Below are positions 1 to 7,049 of a stretch of 35,532 nucleotides of DNA, one piece after another. The notes under the pieces were generated by a model, which saw nothing but the letters and a program-made list of their open reading frames with translations, had not been told where the DNA came from and searched no databases. A program made the translations under genes and the position numbers. The stretch is from Bacteroidales bacterium (GTDB lineage Bacteria; Bacteroidota; Bacteroidia; Bacteroidales; JAADJA01): the NCBI GenBank assembly GCA_016783885.1, contig JADHVR010000038.1, forward strand, positions 1 through 35,532. The letters run 5' to 3'. Every line of letters starts with the position of its first letter. Positions within the stretch are counted from its first letter, which is position 1.

Positions 1-211
1 GTTCTGATTGTGTAACCACAACCTGGGCAAACTCTTCAATTTTTAAAGTTGCAAAGTCAAGAGCCATATCATCCAGCCTGTGGACTTCCTCCTTGTTTTC
101 TAAATATATCTTAACAAGCATTCTCTGACTGATTTTAATTTGAGCAGTTACTTTTAAAGTAAAAATAACTATGATAAAAAGTGTTGCTGCAATTCTAAGT
201 ATAGCTCTCAT
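1..211 (-). CDS. N-terminus of an exported protein, cut by the window edge
   Basis: An open frame begins at the ATG at 211 and stays open to base 1 (about 70 codons visible). The first 21 or so residues are a clear signal peptide: a basic MRAILR start, a hydrophobic run and a TAQ cleavage-like end. An AAGGAAC stretch lies just upstream of the ATG and supports this start. The visible mature part begins with KISQRMLVKIYLENKEEV, weakly recalling the N-terminal region of secreted zinc carboxypeptidases of Bacteroidota, but too little is present for assignment. The 274 bases between this gene and rdgB contain only AT-rich sequence and the hairpin described separately. Confidence 0.6.
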   Translation of the reverse strand, partial: MRAILRIAATLFIIVIFTLKVTAQIKISQRMLVKIYLENKEEVHRLDDMALDFATLKIEEFAQVVVTQSE

Positions 212-431
212 ATTGTTCCTTAGTTAAAAAATAGTCGCCTTATACAATGATTTACTGTTTATATTTCTCATGTATTAAACAGGAAACAGCAGTGTAATCT
301 AAGTAATCACCACATCAGGGATAAGACTTCGCTTTAAACTTTATTAATGGACAAAAGTATAATAAAAAGGAGACCTTTGCAAAACACTATCCAGATTTTT
401 TTCTTTTAAAATTTCCGTCATTTTGAGGGCT

Positions 432-476
432 TTTTCGGATTTAAGCGAGAGGAAGTGGGGATAGCTAATCCGAAAA
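432..476. repeat. Inverted repeat downstream of rdgB
   Basis: A perfect 10-bp inverted repeat (TTTTCGGATT / AATCCGAAAA) with a 25-nt loop lies 10 bases past the rdgB stop. It could form a hairpin at the mRNA end. There is no clean U-run after it on the minus strand, so it is not a convincing intrinsic terminator; it may instead be a small palindromic repeat. Confidence 0.4.
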
Positions 477-485
477 GGAATAATT

Positions 486-1070
486 TCATGATTTGTAATC
501 CTTAAGATATTCTACTAACTTCGCCACTGCCCTACCCCTATGGCTAATTTTATTCTTATCATCCAAATCCATTTCGGCAAAAGATTTTTTATATCCATAA
601 GGCTGGAAGATCGGATCATAGCCAAAACCTTTTTTGCCATGTCTTTCTTTTAGAATTGATCCGTTTACAATGCCTTCAAAAATGGTTTCATTTCCATTGA
701 TAATAAGTGAAATAACTGTCCTGAAACGGGCTTTTCGGTTTTCAACATCTTTAAGTTCAGAAAGGACTTTATCCATATTTTTTTCATGGTCATGTTCCTG
801 CCCGGCGTAACGCGCAGAATAAACTCCGGGCTTTCCGTCAAGAGCTTCTATTTCTAAACCGGTATCATCAGCAAAACAATTTTTTCCGTACTTGTTATAA
901 ATGTACCAGGATTTTTGAAAGGCATTTCCTTCGAGGGTATCGGCAGTTTCAGGGATTTCGTCTTTACAATTAATGTCATCAAGAGAAAAGATTTTAAAGT
1001 TTTCTCCGACAGCCTTACTTATCTCTTTTAGTTTGTGAGGATTGTTTGTGGCGAAGACTAATTCGATCAT
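486..1070 (-). CDS. rdgB: dITP/XTP pyrophosphatase (RdgB/HAM1 family)
   Basis: Cytoplasmic house-cleaning enzyme that hydrolyses non-canonical purine triphosphates (dITP, XTP, ITP) to the monophosphate and pyrophosphate, keeping deaminated purines out of DNA and RNA. The 194-aa length is normal for the family. Visible signatures are the N-terminal [12 protein letters not shown] substrate-binding motif (residues 6-17), the [11 protein letters not shown] metal-binding segment (67-77), the [10 protein letters not shown] stretch (81-90), GFGYDPIF near 147-154, and the C-terminal SHRGRAV. The ATG at 1070 begins the conserved first strand directly, so the start is secure. It stands alone, about 100 bp downstream of the SKYDAD-repeat gene on the same strand. 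Confidence 0.95.
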   Translation of the reverse strand: MIELVFATNNPHKLKEISKAVGENFKIFSLDDINCKDEIPETADTLEGNAFQKSWYIYNKYGKNCFADDTGLEIEALDGKPGVYSARYAGQEHDHEKNMDKVLSELKDVENRKARFRTVISLIINGNETIFEGIVNGSILKERHGKKGFGYDPIFQPYGYKKSFAEMDLDDKNKISHRGRAVAKLVEYLKDYKS

Positions 1071-1169
1071 AGGCTTTAATAAAAAATATATTCTAATAAA
1101 AAAGAATAATTAATTCTCTCATAAATATTTGATTATGCTGGTAAAATAGCGGTCGAAAGTAGTAAAATT

Positions 1170-1520
1170 TTAAAACAACAAATGCATCTTACTTCGTTTT
1201 CTCCACTCCGCTGAATATTTACTGTCAACAAAACAGACAAGCAGATCGGCATCATACTTTGATTCGGTGAAATAAATTGTTTTGTCGGCATCGTATTTAC
1301 TTTCTGTAAAATACCATAAACCTTTGTTTCCTTCAGCCTCGTATTTACTGTCAACCTTATAAACCAACAGATCAGCATCATATTTGCTTTCAACTACAAA
1401 AACTTTTACATCAGCTTCGTACTTACTGTCGCACGAAAATATTTTTTGAGCATTAGCAGTTGAAAACACAGCGATTGAGAAAATAATTACGAGGATTTGT
1501 AAAGTAATTATGTTTTTCAT
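1170..1520 (-). CDS. Exported SKYDAD-repeat protein (DUF6150-like)
   Basis: A 116-aa protein with a signal peptide (MKNIITL, hydrophobic core, STANAQ cleavage region at about residue 25) followed almost entirely by six copies of a 12-16 residue repeat of the form (D/E)SKY(D/E)A(D/E)..V(Y/F).V. The repeats look like beta hairpins carrying a regular Ser-Lys-Tyr-acidic-Ala-acidic turn. From memory this matches the DUF6150 family of small repetitive proteins, for which an unusually knotted fold has been predicted; that assignment needs a profile search. The mature protein is only about 90 residues, so it is probably a single compact domain in the periplasm or outside the cell. Its function is unknown. 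No convincing ribosome-binding site is seen, as is common in this phylum. Confidence 0.75.
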   Translation of the reverse strand: MKNIITLQILVIIFSIAVFSTANAQKIFSCDSKYEADVKVFVVESKYDADLLVYKVDSKYEAEGNKGLWYFTESKYDADKTIYFTESKYDADLLVCFVDSKYSAEWRKRSKMHLLF

Positions 1521-1588
1521 AATGAGATAGATTAAGATTAGAATTGATAGAAAAACTACAAGAATAATTCCAAAAAACCAGGATAATA

Positions 1589-2305
1589 TTAAATATGCAA
1601 ATAAAAATCCTTTGTCAGATCAATGTATGCTTTGGTAAAGGAATTATCGGTATTTCGGATGGTTATTATTGATTCTGCAAAATCTCCAGTTCTAATTTGA
1701 ATTAATTCCAGAATAGTCCGGTGAATTTTTTTTCCTCGCTTTGGGATAATATTAAACTGCTTTAAACAATATAAATTTTCAATTAATGCCTGTTCTTTAA
1801 ATTTAGTGATTTCGGAATATGGCAGTATTACGCAAAATCTCCCTCCGGAGTTTAATAGCTGTTGTACACCGGCGAGCAATTCTTTATGCATTAGTGTATC
1901 ATTATGCTTTGAAAGTGTTTTTGAATGTGATGGAGATTTTAAACTGTTTGAAAAAAAAGGAGGATTACTTACGATCAGGTCATACTTTTCAGAAGAGTTT
2001 TTAACATACTCCTGTAAAGATATATGAATTGCATTCAGCCTGTTTGACCATGCGGAATTTTGAAAGTTATCCTTTGCCTGTTCAAATGAGTCTTTATCAA
2101 TATCAATTGCATTGATTGTCGCATCTGATCGTTGTGCTATCATTAAAGCAATGATCCCTGACCCTGTACCTATGTCGAGAATGGATTCTGCGCCGGCAGT
2201 ATCAACCCATGCACCGAGAAGAATAGCGTCAGTGTTGACTTTCATGGCGCTTTTTTCGTCTGATACGCTGAATTGCCTGAAGCGGAATGGTTTTCTCAAA
2301 GTCAT
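1589..2305 (-). CDS. trmN6: tRNA1(Val) (adenine(37)-N6)-methyltransferase
   Basis: SAM-dependent methyltransferase of the YfiC/TrmN6 family, expected to methylate N6 of adenine 37 next to the anticodon of tRNA-Val. The 238-aa sequence opens with the family-specific FRFRQFSVSDEKSAMKVNTD segment (residues 7-26), followed by the SAM-binding ILDIGTGSGIIAL loop (42-54), the acidic AIDID end of strand 2 (66-70) and the catalytic NPPF motif (114-117) typical of amino-group N6-adenine methylases. It follows rimM with a gap of only 21 bases, so rpsP, rimM and this gene probably form one transcript devoted to ribosome and tRNA maturation. Confidence 0.9.
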   Translation of the reverse strand: MTLRKPFRFRQFSVSDEKSAMKVNTDAILLGAWVDTAGAESILDIGTGSGIIALMIAQRSDATINAIDIDKDSFEQAKDNFQNSAWSNRLNAIHISLQEYVKNSSEKYDLIVSNPPFFSNSLKSPSHSKTLSKHNDTLMHKELLAGVQQLLNSGGRFCVILPYSEITKFKEQALIENLYCLKQFNIIPKRGKKIHRTILELIQIRTGDFAESIITIRNTDNSFTKAYIDLTKDFYLHI

Positions 2306-2326
2306 CTAAAATAATTAGTGTTTGGT

Positions 2327-2851
2327 TTACATGTAAATATCAATCAAGCCTTCCGGTGTTTCAACCTCAATTGTTTTATTTTTCCGGTCAACCTTTTTAA
2401 TAATATCATCCGAAACCGGTATCAGTATTTCTTTTCCGTTATTTCTGATCACAAAAACAGCCTGGCTCGTCCGATCCAGGATTTCCCGGATAGTACCAAT
2501 TTTTCCATACTTTTTATCAACGACAGAAAATCCGATTACTTCATGGAAATAAAACTTGTTTCCTGTCAGGGGCGGGAGAAAAGCTAATGGCAGGTAAAGA
2601 TTACAACCGACAAGTATGGCAGATTCATCTTCACTTAAAACGTCTTCTAATTTAACAATAGCAGTATTATTGCTTTTAAACTGTATTTTTTCAATGGCAA
2701 AAGGAATCAGGTTTTCACTGACTTCGATAAAAACTGCTTCAAGGCTTTCATACCGGCTGATATCGTCCACATCAAAAAAAAACATCAGGTTGCCTTTGTA
2801 ACCTGATGTTTTTATGATTTTACCAAGAAAGTAATAATCTTCCTTATTCAT
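2327..2851 (-). CDS. rimM: Ribosome maturation factor RimM
   Basis: Assembly factor for the 30S subunit head, acting with ribosomal protein S19 during late 16S rRNA processing. The 174-aa protein has the N-terminal RimM beta-barrel beginning YYFLGKIIKTSGYKGNL (residues 6-22) and the C-terminal PRC-barrel, with VGCNLYLPL, the IGFSVVDK..GKIGTI strand pair and the EILIPV.DDIIKKVD block. Length and order match the family. It lies 22 bases downstream of rpsP, the classical gene pairing, and just upstream of the tRNA methyltransferase gene. The start at 2851 gives the conventional MNKEDYYFLG N-terminus. Confidence 0.95.
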   Translation of the reverse strand: MNKEDYYFLGKIIKTSGYKGNLMFFFDVDDISRYESLEAVFIEVSENLIPFAIEKIQFKSNNTAIVKLEDVLSEDESAILVGCNLYLPLAFLPPLTGNKFYFHEVIGFSVVDKKYGKIGTIREILDRTSQAVFVIRNNGKEILIPVSDDIIKKVDRKNKTIEVETPEGLIDIYM

Positions 2852-2873
2852 AAGCCAAAACTTTAGTGAATGT

Positions 2874-3827
2874 TTATTCAGTCGGCTTTTCTTCCTCTTT
2901 CTTTTTTTCTTCTTCTTTTACTTCTTCCTCAGCCTTAGCCTCTTTCTTAACTTCCTCTTTCACTTCTTCCTTCTTCTCTTCAGCCTCAACCTCAATTTTC
3001 ACTTCTTCTTTCTTCTCCTCAGTCTCAGACTTTTCCTCAATCTCAATTTTCACTTCTTCTTTCACTTCTTCTTTCTTCTCCTCAGCCTCAACCTTTTCCT
3101 CATCCTCAATTTTCATTTCCTCTTTCATTTCTTCCTTCTTCTCCTCAGTCTCAACCTTTTCCTCAATCTCAATTTTCACTTCCTCTTTCACTTCTTCCTT
3201 CTTATCTTCAGTCTCAACCTTTTCCTCAATCTCAATTTTCACTTCTTCTTTCTTCTCCTCAGCCTCAGCCTTTTCCTCAATCTCAATTTTCACTTCTTCT
3301 TTCTTCTCCTCAGCCTCAGCCTTAGCCTTAGCCTCATCCTTAGCTTCCTCCTCTTCCTTTTTCAATTCTTCCATCCTTCTATCCGCAAGTTCTTTAGCCC
3401 TTTCTTCGTTAATTTTCTTTTCAGCCTCAAAGCGTTTTTTCTTTTCATCTTTTTGGGTGAGGATAGTTTCTTTCACTTTACCGGCTATTTTGTCTTCTTT
3501 TTCTTTAAGCCAGGCATCAAACTTTGCATCAGCCATTTCCTGTGTCAAAGCACCTTTTTTCACTCCTTTTAAAAGATGGTTTTTGTATAACACACCTTTG
3601 TAGGATAAAATAGTTCTGACTGTGTCGGTTGGCTGCGCTCCGGTCTGGAGCCAGTAAAGCGCTCTGTCGAAATCCATATTGATGTCGGCAGGTTTGGTTA
3701 ACGGATTGTAAGTGCCAATTTTTTCGATGTATTTCCCGTCACGTGGTGCACGACCATCCGCAATTACTATGTGGTAAAAAGGCTGCGCCTTCTTACCTTT
3801 TCTCTGCAATCTAATTTTTGTTGGCAT
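2874..3827 (-). CDS. rpsP: 30S ribosomal protein S16 with a long repetitive charged C-terminal tail
   Basis: Residues 1 to about 85 are a normal S16: [38 protein letters not shown] and a [18 protein letters not shown] block, all conserved 16S rRNA-binding segments. The protein then runs to 317 aa. S16 is about 80-90 aa in many bacteria and roughly 150-200 in many Bacteroidota, so the tail here is exceptional. Residues from about 100 form a predicted long charged helix, ending in repeated KKEEVK(EEVK)IEIEEK units. The tail is very Lys/Glu rich, has no cysteine, and is encoded by near-identical DNA repeats. It heads the rpsP-rimM-trmN6 operon. The ribosomal identity is certain; any function of the tail is unknown. 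Confidence 0.95.
   Translation of the reverse strand: MPTKIRLQRKGKKAQPFYHIVIADGRAPRDGKYIEKIGTYNPLTKPADINMDFDRALYWLQTGAQPTDTVRTILSYKGVLYKNHLLKGVKKGALTQEMADAKFDAWLKEKEDKIAGKVKETILTQKDEKKKRFEAEKKINEERAKELADRRMEELKKEEEEAKDEAKAKAEAEEKKEEVKIEIEEKAEAEEKKEEVKIEIEEKVETEDKKEEVKEEVKIEIEEKVETEEKKEEMKEEMKIEDEEKVEAEEKKEEVKEEVKIEIEEKSETEEKKEEVKIEVEAEEKKEEVKEEVKKEAKAEEEVKEEEKKKEEEKPTE
2890..3330 (-). repeat. In-frame minisatellite encoding the S16 tail
   Basis: Imperfect tandem repeats, about six units with lengths near 54 or 66 bases, encode [24 protein letters not shown] segments. Adjacent units at about 3220-3275 and 3275-3330 are almost identical at the nucleotide level, which suggests recent expansion. 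All units are multiples of three, so copy-number change would leave the frame intact. The complementary strand is pyrimidine-rich and carries a long Ser/Phe-rich shadow frame that is not a gene. Confidence 0.85.
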
Positions 3828-3929
3828 AGTTTAATAAATTGTTGATTTGTTGAATTAATAAATTGTTGAATTAATGAATTATTAAAAACTAAACTTTTGT
3901 ATTTTATCTTTTATCTTAAAAAAGGGGTG

Positions 3930-3937
3930 CAAATATC
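3930..3937 (-). promoter_or_regulatory. Possible -7 element of the rpsP operon
   Basis: GATATTTG followed by CA, read on the minus strand about 100 bases before the rpsP ATG, is one base from the Bacteroidota -7 consensus TANNTTTG. A T-rich stretch about 20 bases upstream could serve as a degenerate -33 box. Between it and the ATG lies a set of AT-only direct repeats (TTAATAAATTGTTGA at 3831-3845 and 3855-3869, with a degenerate third copy) forming the 5' leader. Confidence 0.35.
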
Positions 3938-4012
3938 TGATTTATTTTTATAATGAAAAAATATTTTATTATATTTCGTAAACATATTCAGGATTTATAC
4001 TCTTTTTTAATA

Positions 4013-4110
4013 CCGAATAATTTGTACTCTAAAAACAGGCATCCTTAAAAAGCTTTGTTTTCGTTCGATGATCTTAATAATTATGGGTTTGTGCAACGTT
4101 TACGCTTGTT
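4013..4110 (-). repeat. Dispersed repeat B, copy 1
   Basis: About 98 bases are over 90% identical by eye to 11966-12066. Shared blocks include CTCTAAAAACAGGCATCCTT, AAAAAGCTTTGTTTT, TTCGATGATCT and AATTATGG, ending with GTGCAACG(T/A)TTACGC(T/G)TGTT. Here the end forms a small imperfect palindrome, GTGC-AAC...GTT-AGCAC. In both places the repeat lies just downstream of the stop of a short minus-strand accessory gene, in the same orientation, as if it travelled with the gene's 3' end. The rest of the 3828-4134 gap is AT-rich leader and contains no gene. Confidence 0.8.
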
Positions 4111-4134
4111 AGCACCTGCTTTATTCAATCGTTC

Positions 4135-4845
4135 TTAATATACTTTCGCATTAATAACGTCCCAACCTATTGAATTTACGTTTTTATAGTTTTCAATTTT
4201 TAGTTCAAACTTTTTAACAGAATTTGGAGGAAATACTTCATAAATAGTATAGTCATCACTTCCTAACACAGTTTCTGTTTTAGAATAATAGGTAACTCTT
4301 ATTGTTGCGTCTTTATAAGTTGCTACTGTGGCTGAATTGGTAATTTTTCCGTGAACATTAATTTTGTCGCCCCAAAAATTTTCATTGTAATTGCCGTCTG
4401 CATCCAAAAATTTAGTTGGTTGTGACTGTTCAATTTCTTCAACCGTCATCACTTTCTCGTAATATGATTCAGAACCGGAACCACTTCCACTATGATTTAA
4501 ATTGTCAAGAATTGCCAATCCACCTATAATAACAGCAAGAACAATGACTATTATAATTATTATCTTCCCAACTTTACTTTTTTTCTTTGGTTTTGTAGAA
4601 GAATTTGTTTGTTCAGGTTTTGATTTTTGTAATGGAGGTGGTGTTTTCTTTTTCTTTTCATTAAATGGAGGCGGAGATGTTAGTTTGAACAAGTCTTTCA
4701 ACTCTTCAATTTTATCCGCAGTTATCCAATCAGAAAGACCTTCATACCATACTTGAGTATTTTTGGTTAAATTTTTAGTTTTTAGGTCCTCAATGTCAAA
4801 TGGTCCTTCTTGTTCTGTTCCGTTGTGCAGATAATATTTTTTCAT
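4135..4845 (-). CDS. GYF_2-domain single-pass membrane protein
   Basis: A 236-aa protein of mosaic design. Residues 1-55 form a GYF_2 (DUF4339) domain, a small cytoplasmic module with YYLHNG.EQEGPFDIEDL and the VWYEGLSDW core, related to proline-rich-peptide-binding GYF domains. Residues 57-90 are a Pro/Lys-rich linker, 93-113 a single transmembrane helix made mostly of Ile/Val, and 120-236 an extracytoplasmic beta-rich domain with KINVHGKITNSATVATYKDA followed by an FPPNSVKKFELKI strand, resembling FxLYD-type beta-sandwiches. The N-terminus is probably cytoplasmic. The function is unknown; GYF_2 proteins of this layout are common accessory genes in Bacteroidota. The gene lies between dispersed repeat B and an exported-protein gene, in an island that looks acquired. 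Confidence 0.75.
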   Translation of the reverse strand: MKKYYLHNGTEQEGPFDIEDLKTKNLTKNTQVWYEGLSDWITADKIEELKDLFKLTSPPPFNEKKKKTPPPLQKSKPEQTNSSTKPKKKSKVGKIIIIIVIVLAVIIGGLAILDNLNHSGSGSGSESYYEKVMTVEEIEQSQPTKFLDADGNYNENFWGDKINVHGKITNSATVATYKDATIRVTYYSKTETVLGSDDYTIYEVFPPNSVKKFELKIENYKNVNSIGWDVINAKVY

Positions 4846-4862
4846 ATTTATTTATTTTTTTA

Positions 4863-5522
4863 GTTATGTGCAGGCAATAAATTCAATCTTCATGTATTAT
4901 TTTAAATTTTCCGTCGCTTAAAATCCACTCACTGTAAAATCCTCTAAAATTCCTTTCAATTTTAATTCTATCTTTATCAACTAATGCAATAGGTTCTCCA
5001 CTTATATCTTTTCTTTTTGTTGTTCCAATAATCTCCCATTTTTTATCGAATGGAATATATTTGAAAATATTCAGTTCAACTCCACTAAAATATTCATCTT
5101 TATCTTTAACTGCAATTACCAATTCATAAAGATTATCATCATTAAAGTCATGAAGTCCTATTTGATATATTATATTATCTTTCTCCCAAGAAATTTCTCC
5201 ATCACTTTCTTTGCCCACTGTAAATTCAGTTAAGATAAGTGTTTTAGAAGTTTCTGTTTTGAAATAAAAAGCAACTCCAAGTTGATCAAAGTAAAATACA
5301 ATTTTTCCATTTTCCAATTCATATTCATTTCCTTTATCAGCTTCTTCTTTTGTATATATTTTAGAATTTGAAATACCTTTAACAAAAAATGCTGAATCTT
5401 CTTTTGAGCCATTATTATTTTGAGCAGTCAAAATGTTTGTTATTAGAATAATACATAATAAGATGATAATTCTTGTTTTCATAATATTTAGTTTTTTAGT
5501 CTTTAAATTGCTTGCACATAAC
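4863..5522. repeat. 13-bp inverted repeats flanking the 4883-5482 gene
   Basis: GTTATGTGCAGGC (4863-4875) and GCTTGCACATAAC (5510-5522) match in inverted orientation at 12 of 13 positions and closely bracket one gene, leaving 7 bases at one end and 27 at the other. The sequence also recalls the GTGCAAC end of dispersed repeat B. This could be the boundary of a single-gene cassette, but the arms are short and chance cannot be excluded. Confidence 0.45.
4883..5482 (-). CDS. Exported protein of unknown function with a calcium-loop-like motif
   Basis: A 199-aa protein with a standard signal peptide (MKTRIIILLCIILITNILTAQ, cleavage near residue 21). I do not recognise the family. The mature part is beta-rich and contains GLHDFNDDNLYELVIAV at about 111-127; the D-x-N-D-D-x-x-x-E/D-L pattern resembles the Ca-binding loop of FG-GAP/VCBS-like repeats. 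It ends with the strand FRGFYSEWILSDGKFKII. It is likely a periplasmic or secreted soluble protein. The gene shares direction with the GYF_2 gene (37 bases away) and is bracketed by 13-bp inverted repeats, so it may be part of a mobile cassette. Confidence 0.7.
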   Translation of the reverse strand: MKTRIIILLCIILITNILTAQNNNGSKEDSAFFVKGISNSKIYTKEEADKGNEYELENGKIVFYFDQLGVAFYFKTETSKTLILTEFTVGKESDGEISWEKDNIIYQIGLHDFNDDNLYELVIAVKDKDEYFSGVELNIFKYIPFDKKWEIIGTTKRKDISGEPIALVDKDRIKIERNFRGFYSEWILSDGKFKIIHED

Positions 5523-5537
5523 GTAATGGTGTTTTAA

Positions 5538-5660
5538 GCGAAATTCAAAAATAGGTAAAAAGTTAGAATATTTGGGGAAAACTAAAATTAATGTTGCAGA
5601 GGGGGTTACACCCGCCTGCCACCAATAAGCTAATATATAGGTGGGCAGGAATCCAATAAT
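5538..5660. repeat. Dispersed repeat A, copy 1
   Basis: 123 bases aligned to 6803-6928 with about 88-90% identity by eye. The unit begins GCGAAATTCAAAAATAGGTA and ends GGGCAGGAATCCAATAAT. Its second half contains a stem-prone segment in which CCCGCCTGCC is followed 20-25 bases later by GG(T/C)GGGCAGG. It lies just downstream of the KilA-N gene stop; the other full copy lies upstream of that gene, in direct orientation. Confidence 0.85.
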
Positions 5661-5735
5661 CTGTTTTACTTTCTATCCCTTAATATTACTACTGTTTCGC
5701 CTATTTTTTTTTATATATTGTTGGTGTTTCGTAAT

Positions 5736-6611
5736 TTATTCTCCGAGTTTCTTTTTTTTATCTATATAAATTTTATCATTTAGTTTCTTCAAAGCTTTCA
5801 TAAAATCCTTTTCGTTTAGGATTGTTAATTGATATGTGCTGATTTCTTTCAGCTTTTCAAATCTCATTTGCTTATCAATACTTGATTTTATCAATTCGGC
5901 ATTTAAACTTTCAAGGTTGGATAAAACTGCTAATTCATTTATGCTTGCTATATCTCTAATATTCATCCCCTGTTCTGCATATTTGGGATTTGCTTCACGC
6001 CAATCTTTTGCCGTACAGTTGAATAAAGCAACATTTAGTAGATCTGCTTCTTCGGCATAAATTAACCATTCTTTATCTTTATCGTAGTTTTTATCAGGTA
6101 ATATGTAATTTTTTACAGCGTCTGTATGAATATGGTAATTGGCTTTGCTTATAATTCTTTTAAAATTCCATTCAAGATTGTATTGATTAGTTTCAACTTC
6201 TTTAAGTCTCTGATATTCGGTTATTAGATAGAGTTTAAATGTTGGGCTAATCCAAGTTCCAAACTCAAAGGCAATATCTTTATGTGCATAAGTTCCGCCA
6301 TATCTACCTGCTTTTGAAAATATCCCAATTGCATTTGTTTTTTCAGTCCATTCCTTTACGCTAACTTTAAAACTATTCAATCCAGATTGATTTCTAATTG
6401 TGGCGAATTCGCCATAATTAAAATTCGGATTGTTTATCTTTTCCCAAACACTTAAAAATTCAAGTGTGTTTCTGTTACGTAACCAGTCTGTAATAAAGAA
6501 ACTTCCGTCTTTTGCTTTTAACATATCAGTCAAGCAAATATAATCTTGTTCATCTTTCTTAATGATTGAGATTACTTTGTTTTCAACTTGTATTTTTGTC
6601 GTTTTACTCAT
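5736..6611 (-). CDS. KilA-N domain protein (phage-type DNA-binding protein)
   Basis: A 291-aa protein whose first 135 or so residues are a KilA-N domain: YICLTDMLKAKDGSFFITDW, the NRNTLEFLSVWEKINNPNFN helix pair, SGLNSFKVSVKEWTEKTNAIGI, then RYGGTYAHKDIAFEFGTWI. This is a nucleic-acid-binding domain best known from phage, plasmid and large-virus antirepressor-like proteins. The C-terminal half (140-291) is helical and Lys/Glu-rich, without a motif I recognise. Full-length KilA-N proteins in Bacteroidota often sit alone in variable regions, as here: direct copies of dispersed repeat A bracket it at 5538-5660 and 6803-6928, and a 10-bp palindrome lies upstream. It probably regulates transcription of an element or itself; the target is unknown. 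Confidence 0.85.
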   Translation of the reverse strand: MSKTTKIQVENKVISIIKKDEQDYICLTDMLKAKDGSFFITDWLRNRNTLEFLSVWEKINNPNFNYGEFATIRNQSGLNSFKVSVKEWTEKTNAIGIFSKAGRYGGTYAHKDIAFEFGTWISPTFKLYLITEYQRLKEVETNQYNLEWNFKRIISKANYHIHTDAVKNYILPDKNYDKDKEWLIYAEEADLLNVALFNCTAKDWREANPKYAEQGMNIRDIASINELAVLSNLESLNAELIKSSIDKQMRFEKLKEISTYQLTILNEKDFMKALKKLNDKIYIDKKKKLGE

Positions 6612-6733
6612 ATTTCAAATTTATCTACGACAAATTTAACTCATATTTCGATTATTCTGAATTCTATTTTTTAACTGCTTGATTTACAATTTTAAATCCG
6701 TTTCCATTCTTGTTAAGCATTTATAAACGTTTA

Positions 6734-6761
6734 TAAACGGTTATTTATTCTTAACCGTTTA
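6734..6761. promoter_or_regulatory. Candidate operator palindrome upstream of the KilA-N gene
   Basis: A perfect 10-bp inverted repeat, TAAACGGTTA and TAACCGTTTA, separated by 8 bases, lies 123 bases upstream of the KilA-N start. Just before it are two direct copies of TTATAAACG (6721-6729 and 6731-6739). The size and symmetry fit a dimeric repressor site; autoregulation by the KilA-N protein is a guess. Confidence 0.4.
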
Positions 6762-6802
6762 ATGTTTTAAAAATCAAAGTAATCATCCCGCACGTGTGGG
6801 AA

Positions 6803-6928
6803 GCGAAATTCAAAAATAGGTAAAAAAGTTAGAATATTTTGGAAAAACTGAAATTAATGTTGCAGAGGAGTGATTACACCCGCCTGCCATCAATAAGCTA
6901 ATACAAAGGCGGGCAGGAATCCAATAAT
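6803..6928. repeat. Dispersed repeat A, copy 2
   Basis: Second full copy of the 123-126 base repeat, in the same orientation as 5538-5660. It is preceded at 6787-6800 by a near-palindrome, CCCGCACGTGTGGG. The two copies lie about 1.26 kb apart with only the KilA-N gene between them. The remaining bases of the 6612-7049 gap hold the operator-like palindrome and the inverted repeat at 6934-6980; no gene is seen. Confidence 0.85.
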
Positions 6929-6933
6929 TATTT

Positions 6934-6980
6934 TCATCGGGATTATCCTTCCCACTTTACTGCAACACAAATCCCGATGA
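6934..6980. repeat. Inverted repeat downstream of the permease-peptidase gene
   Basis: A perfect 11-bp inverted repeat (TCATCGGGATT / AATCCCGATGA) with a 25-base loop begins 70 bases beyond the stop of the 7050-10643 gene. It may form a hairpin at the transcript end, but the loop is large and no T-run follows, so terminator activity is uncertain. Confidence 0.35.
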
Positions 6981-7049
6981 GCAAGGGTTCAAACATTTGC
7001 CCAATGTGCATGGCTCTATACATCGGACAAGTCAAAGATAAAAATTTGT

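Noticed and set aside
1133..1393. 86-codon minus-strand frame overlapping the SKYDAD gene
   Set aside because: A different frame through the same repeats; the signal peptide and regular repeat favour the 1170-1520 frame.
2866..3603. Long plus-strand frame rich in Ser and Phe
   Set aside because: It is the mirror of the Lys/Glu repeat tail of S16; its composition follows from the repeats and it has no family features.
4013..4134. Integron attC site
   Set aside because: The GTGCAAC/GTTAGCAC palindrome is too short and lacks the paired core sites and length of attC; no integron integrase is intact in the window.
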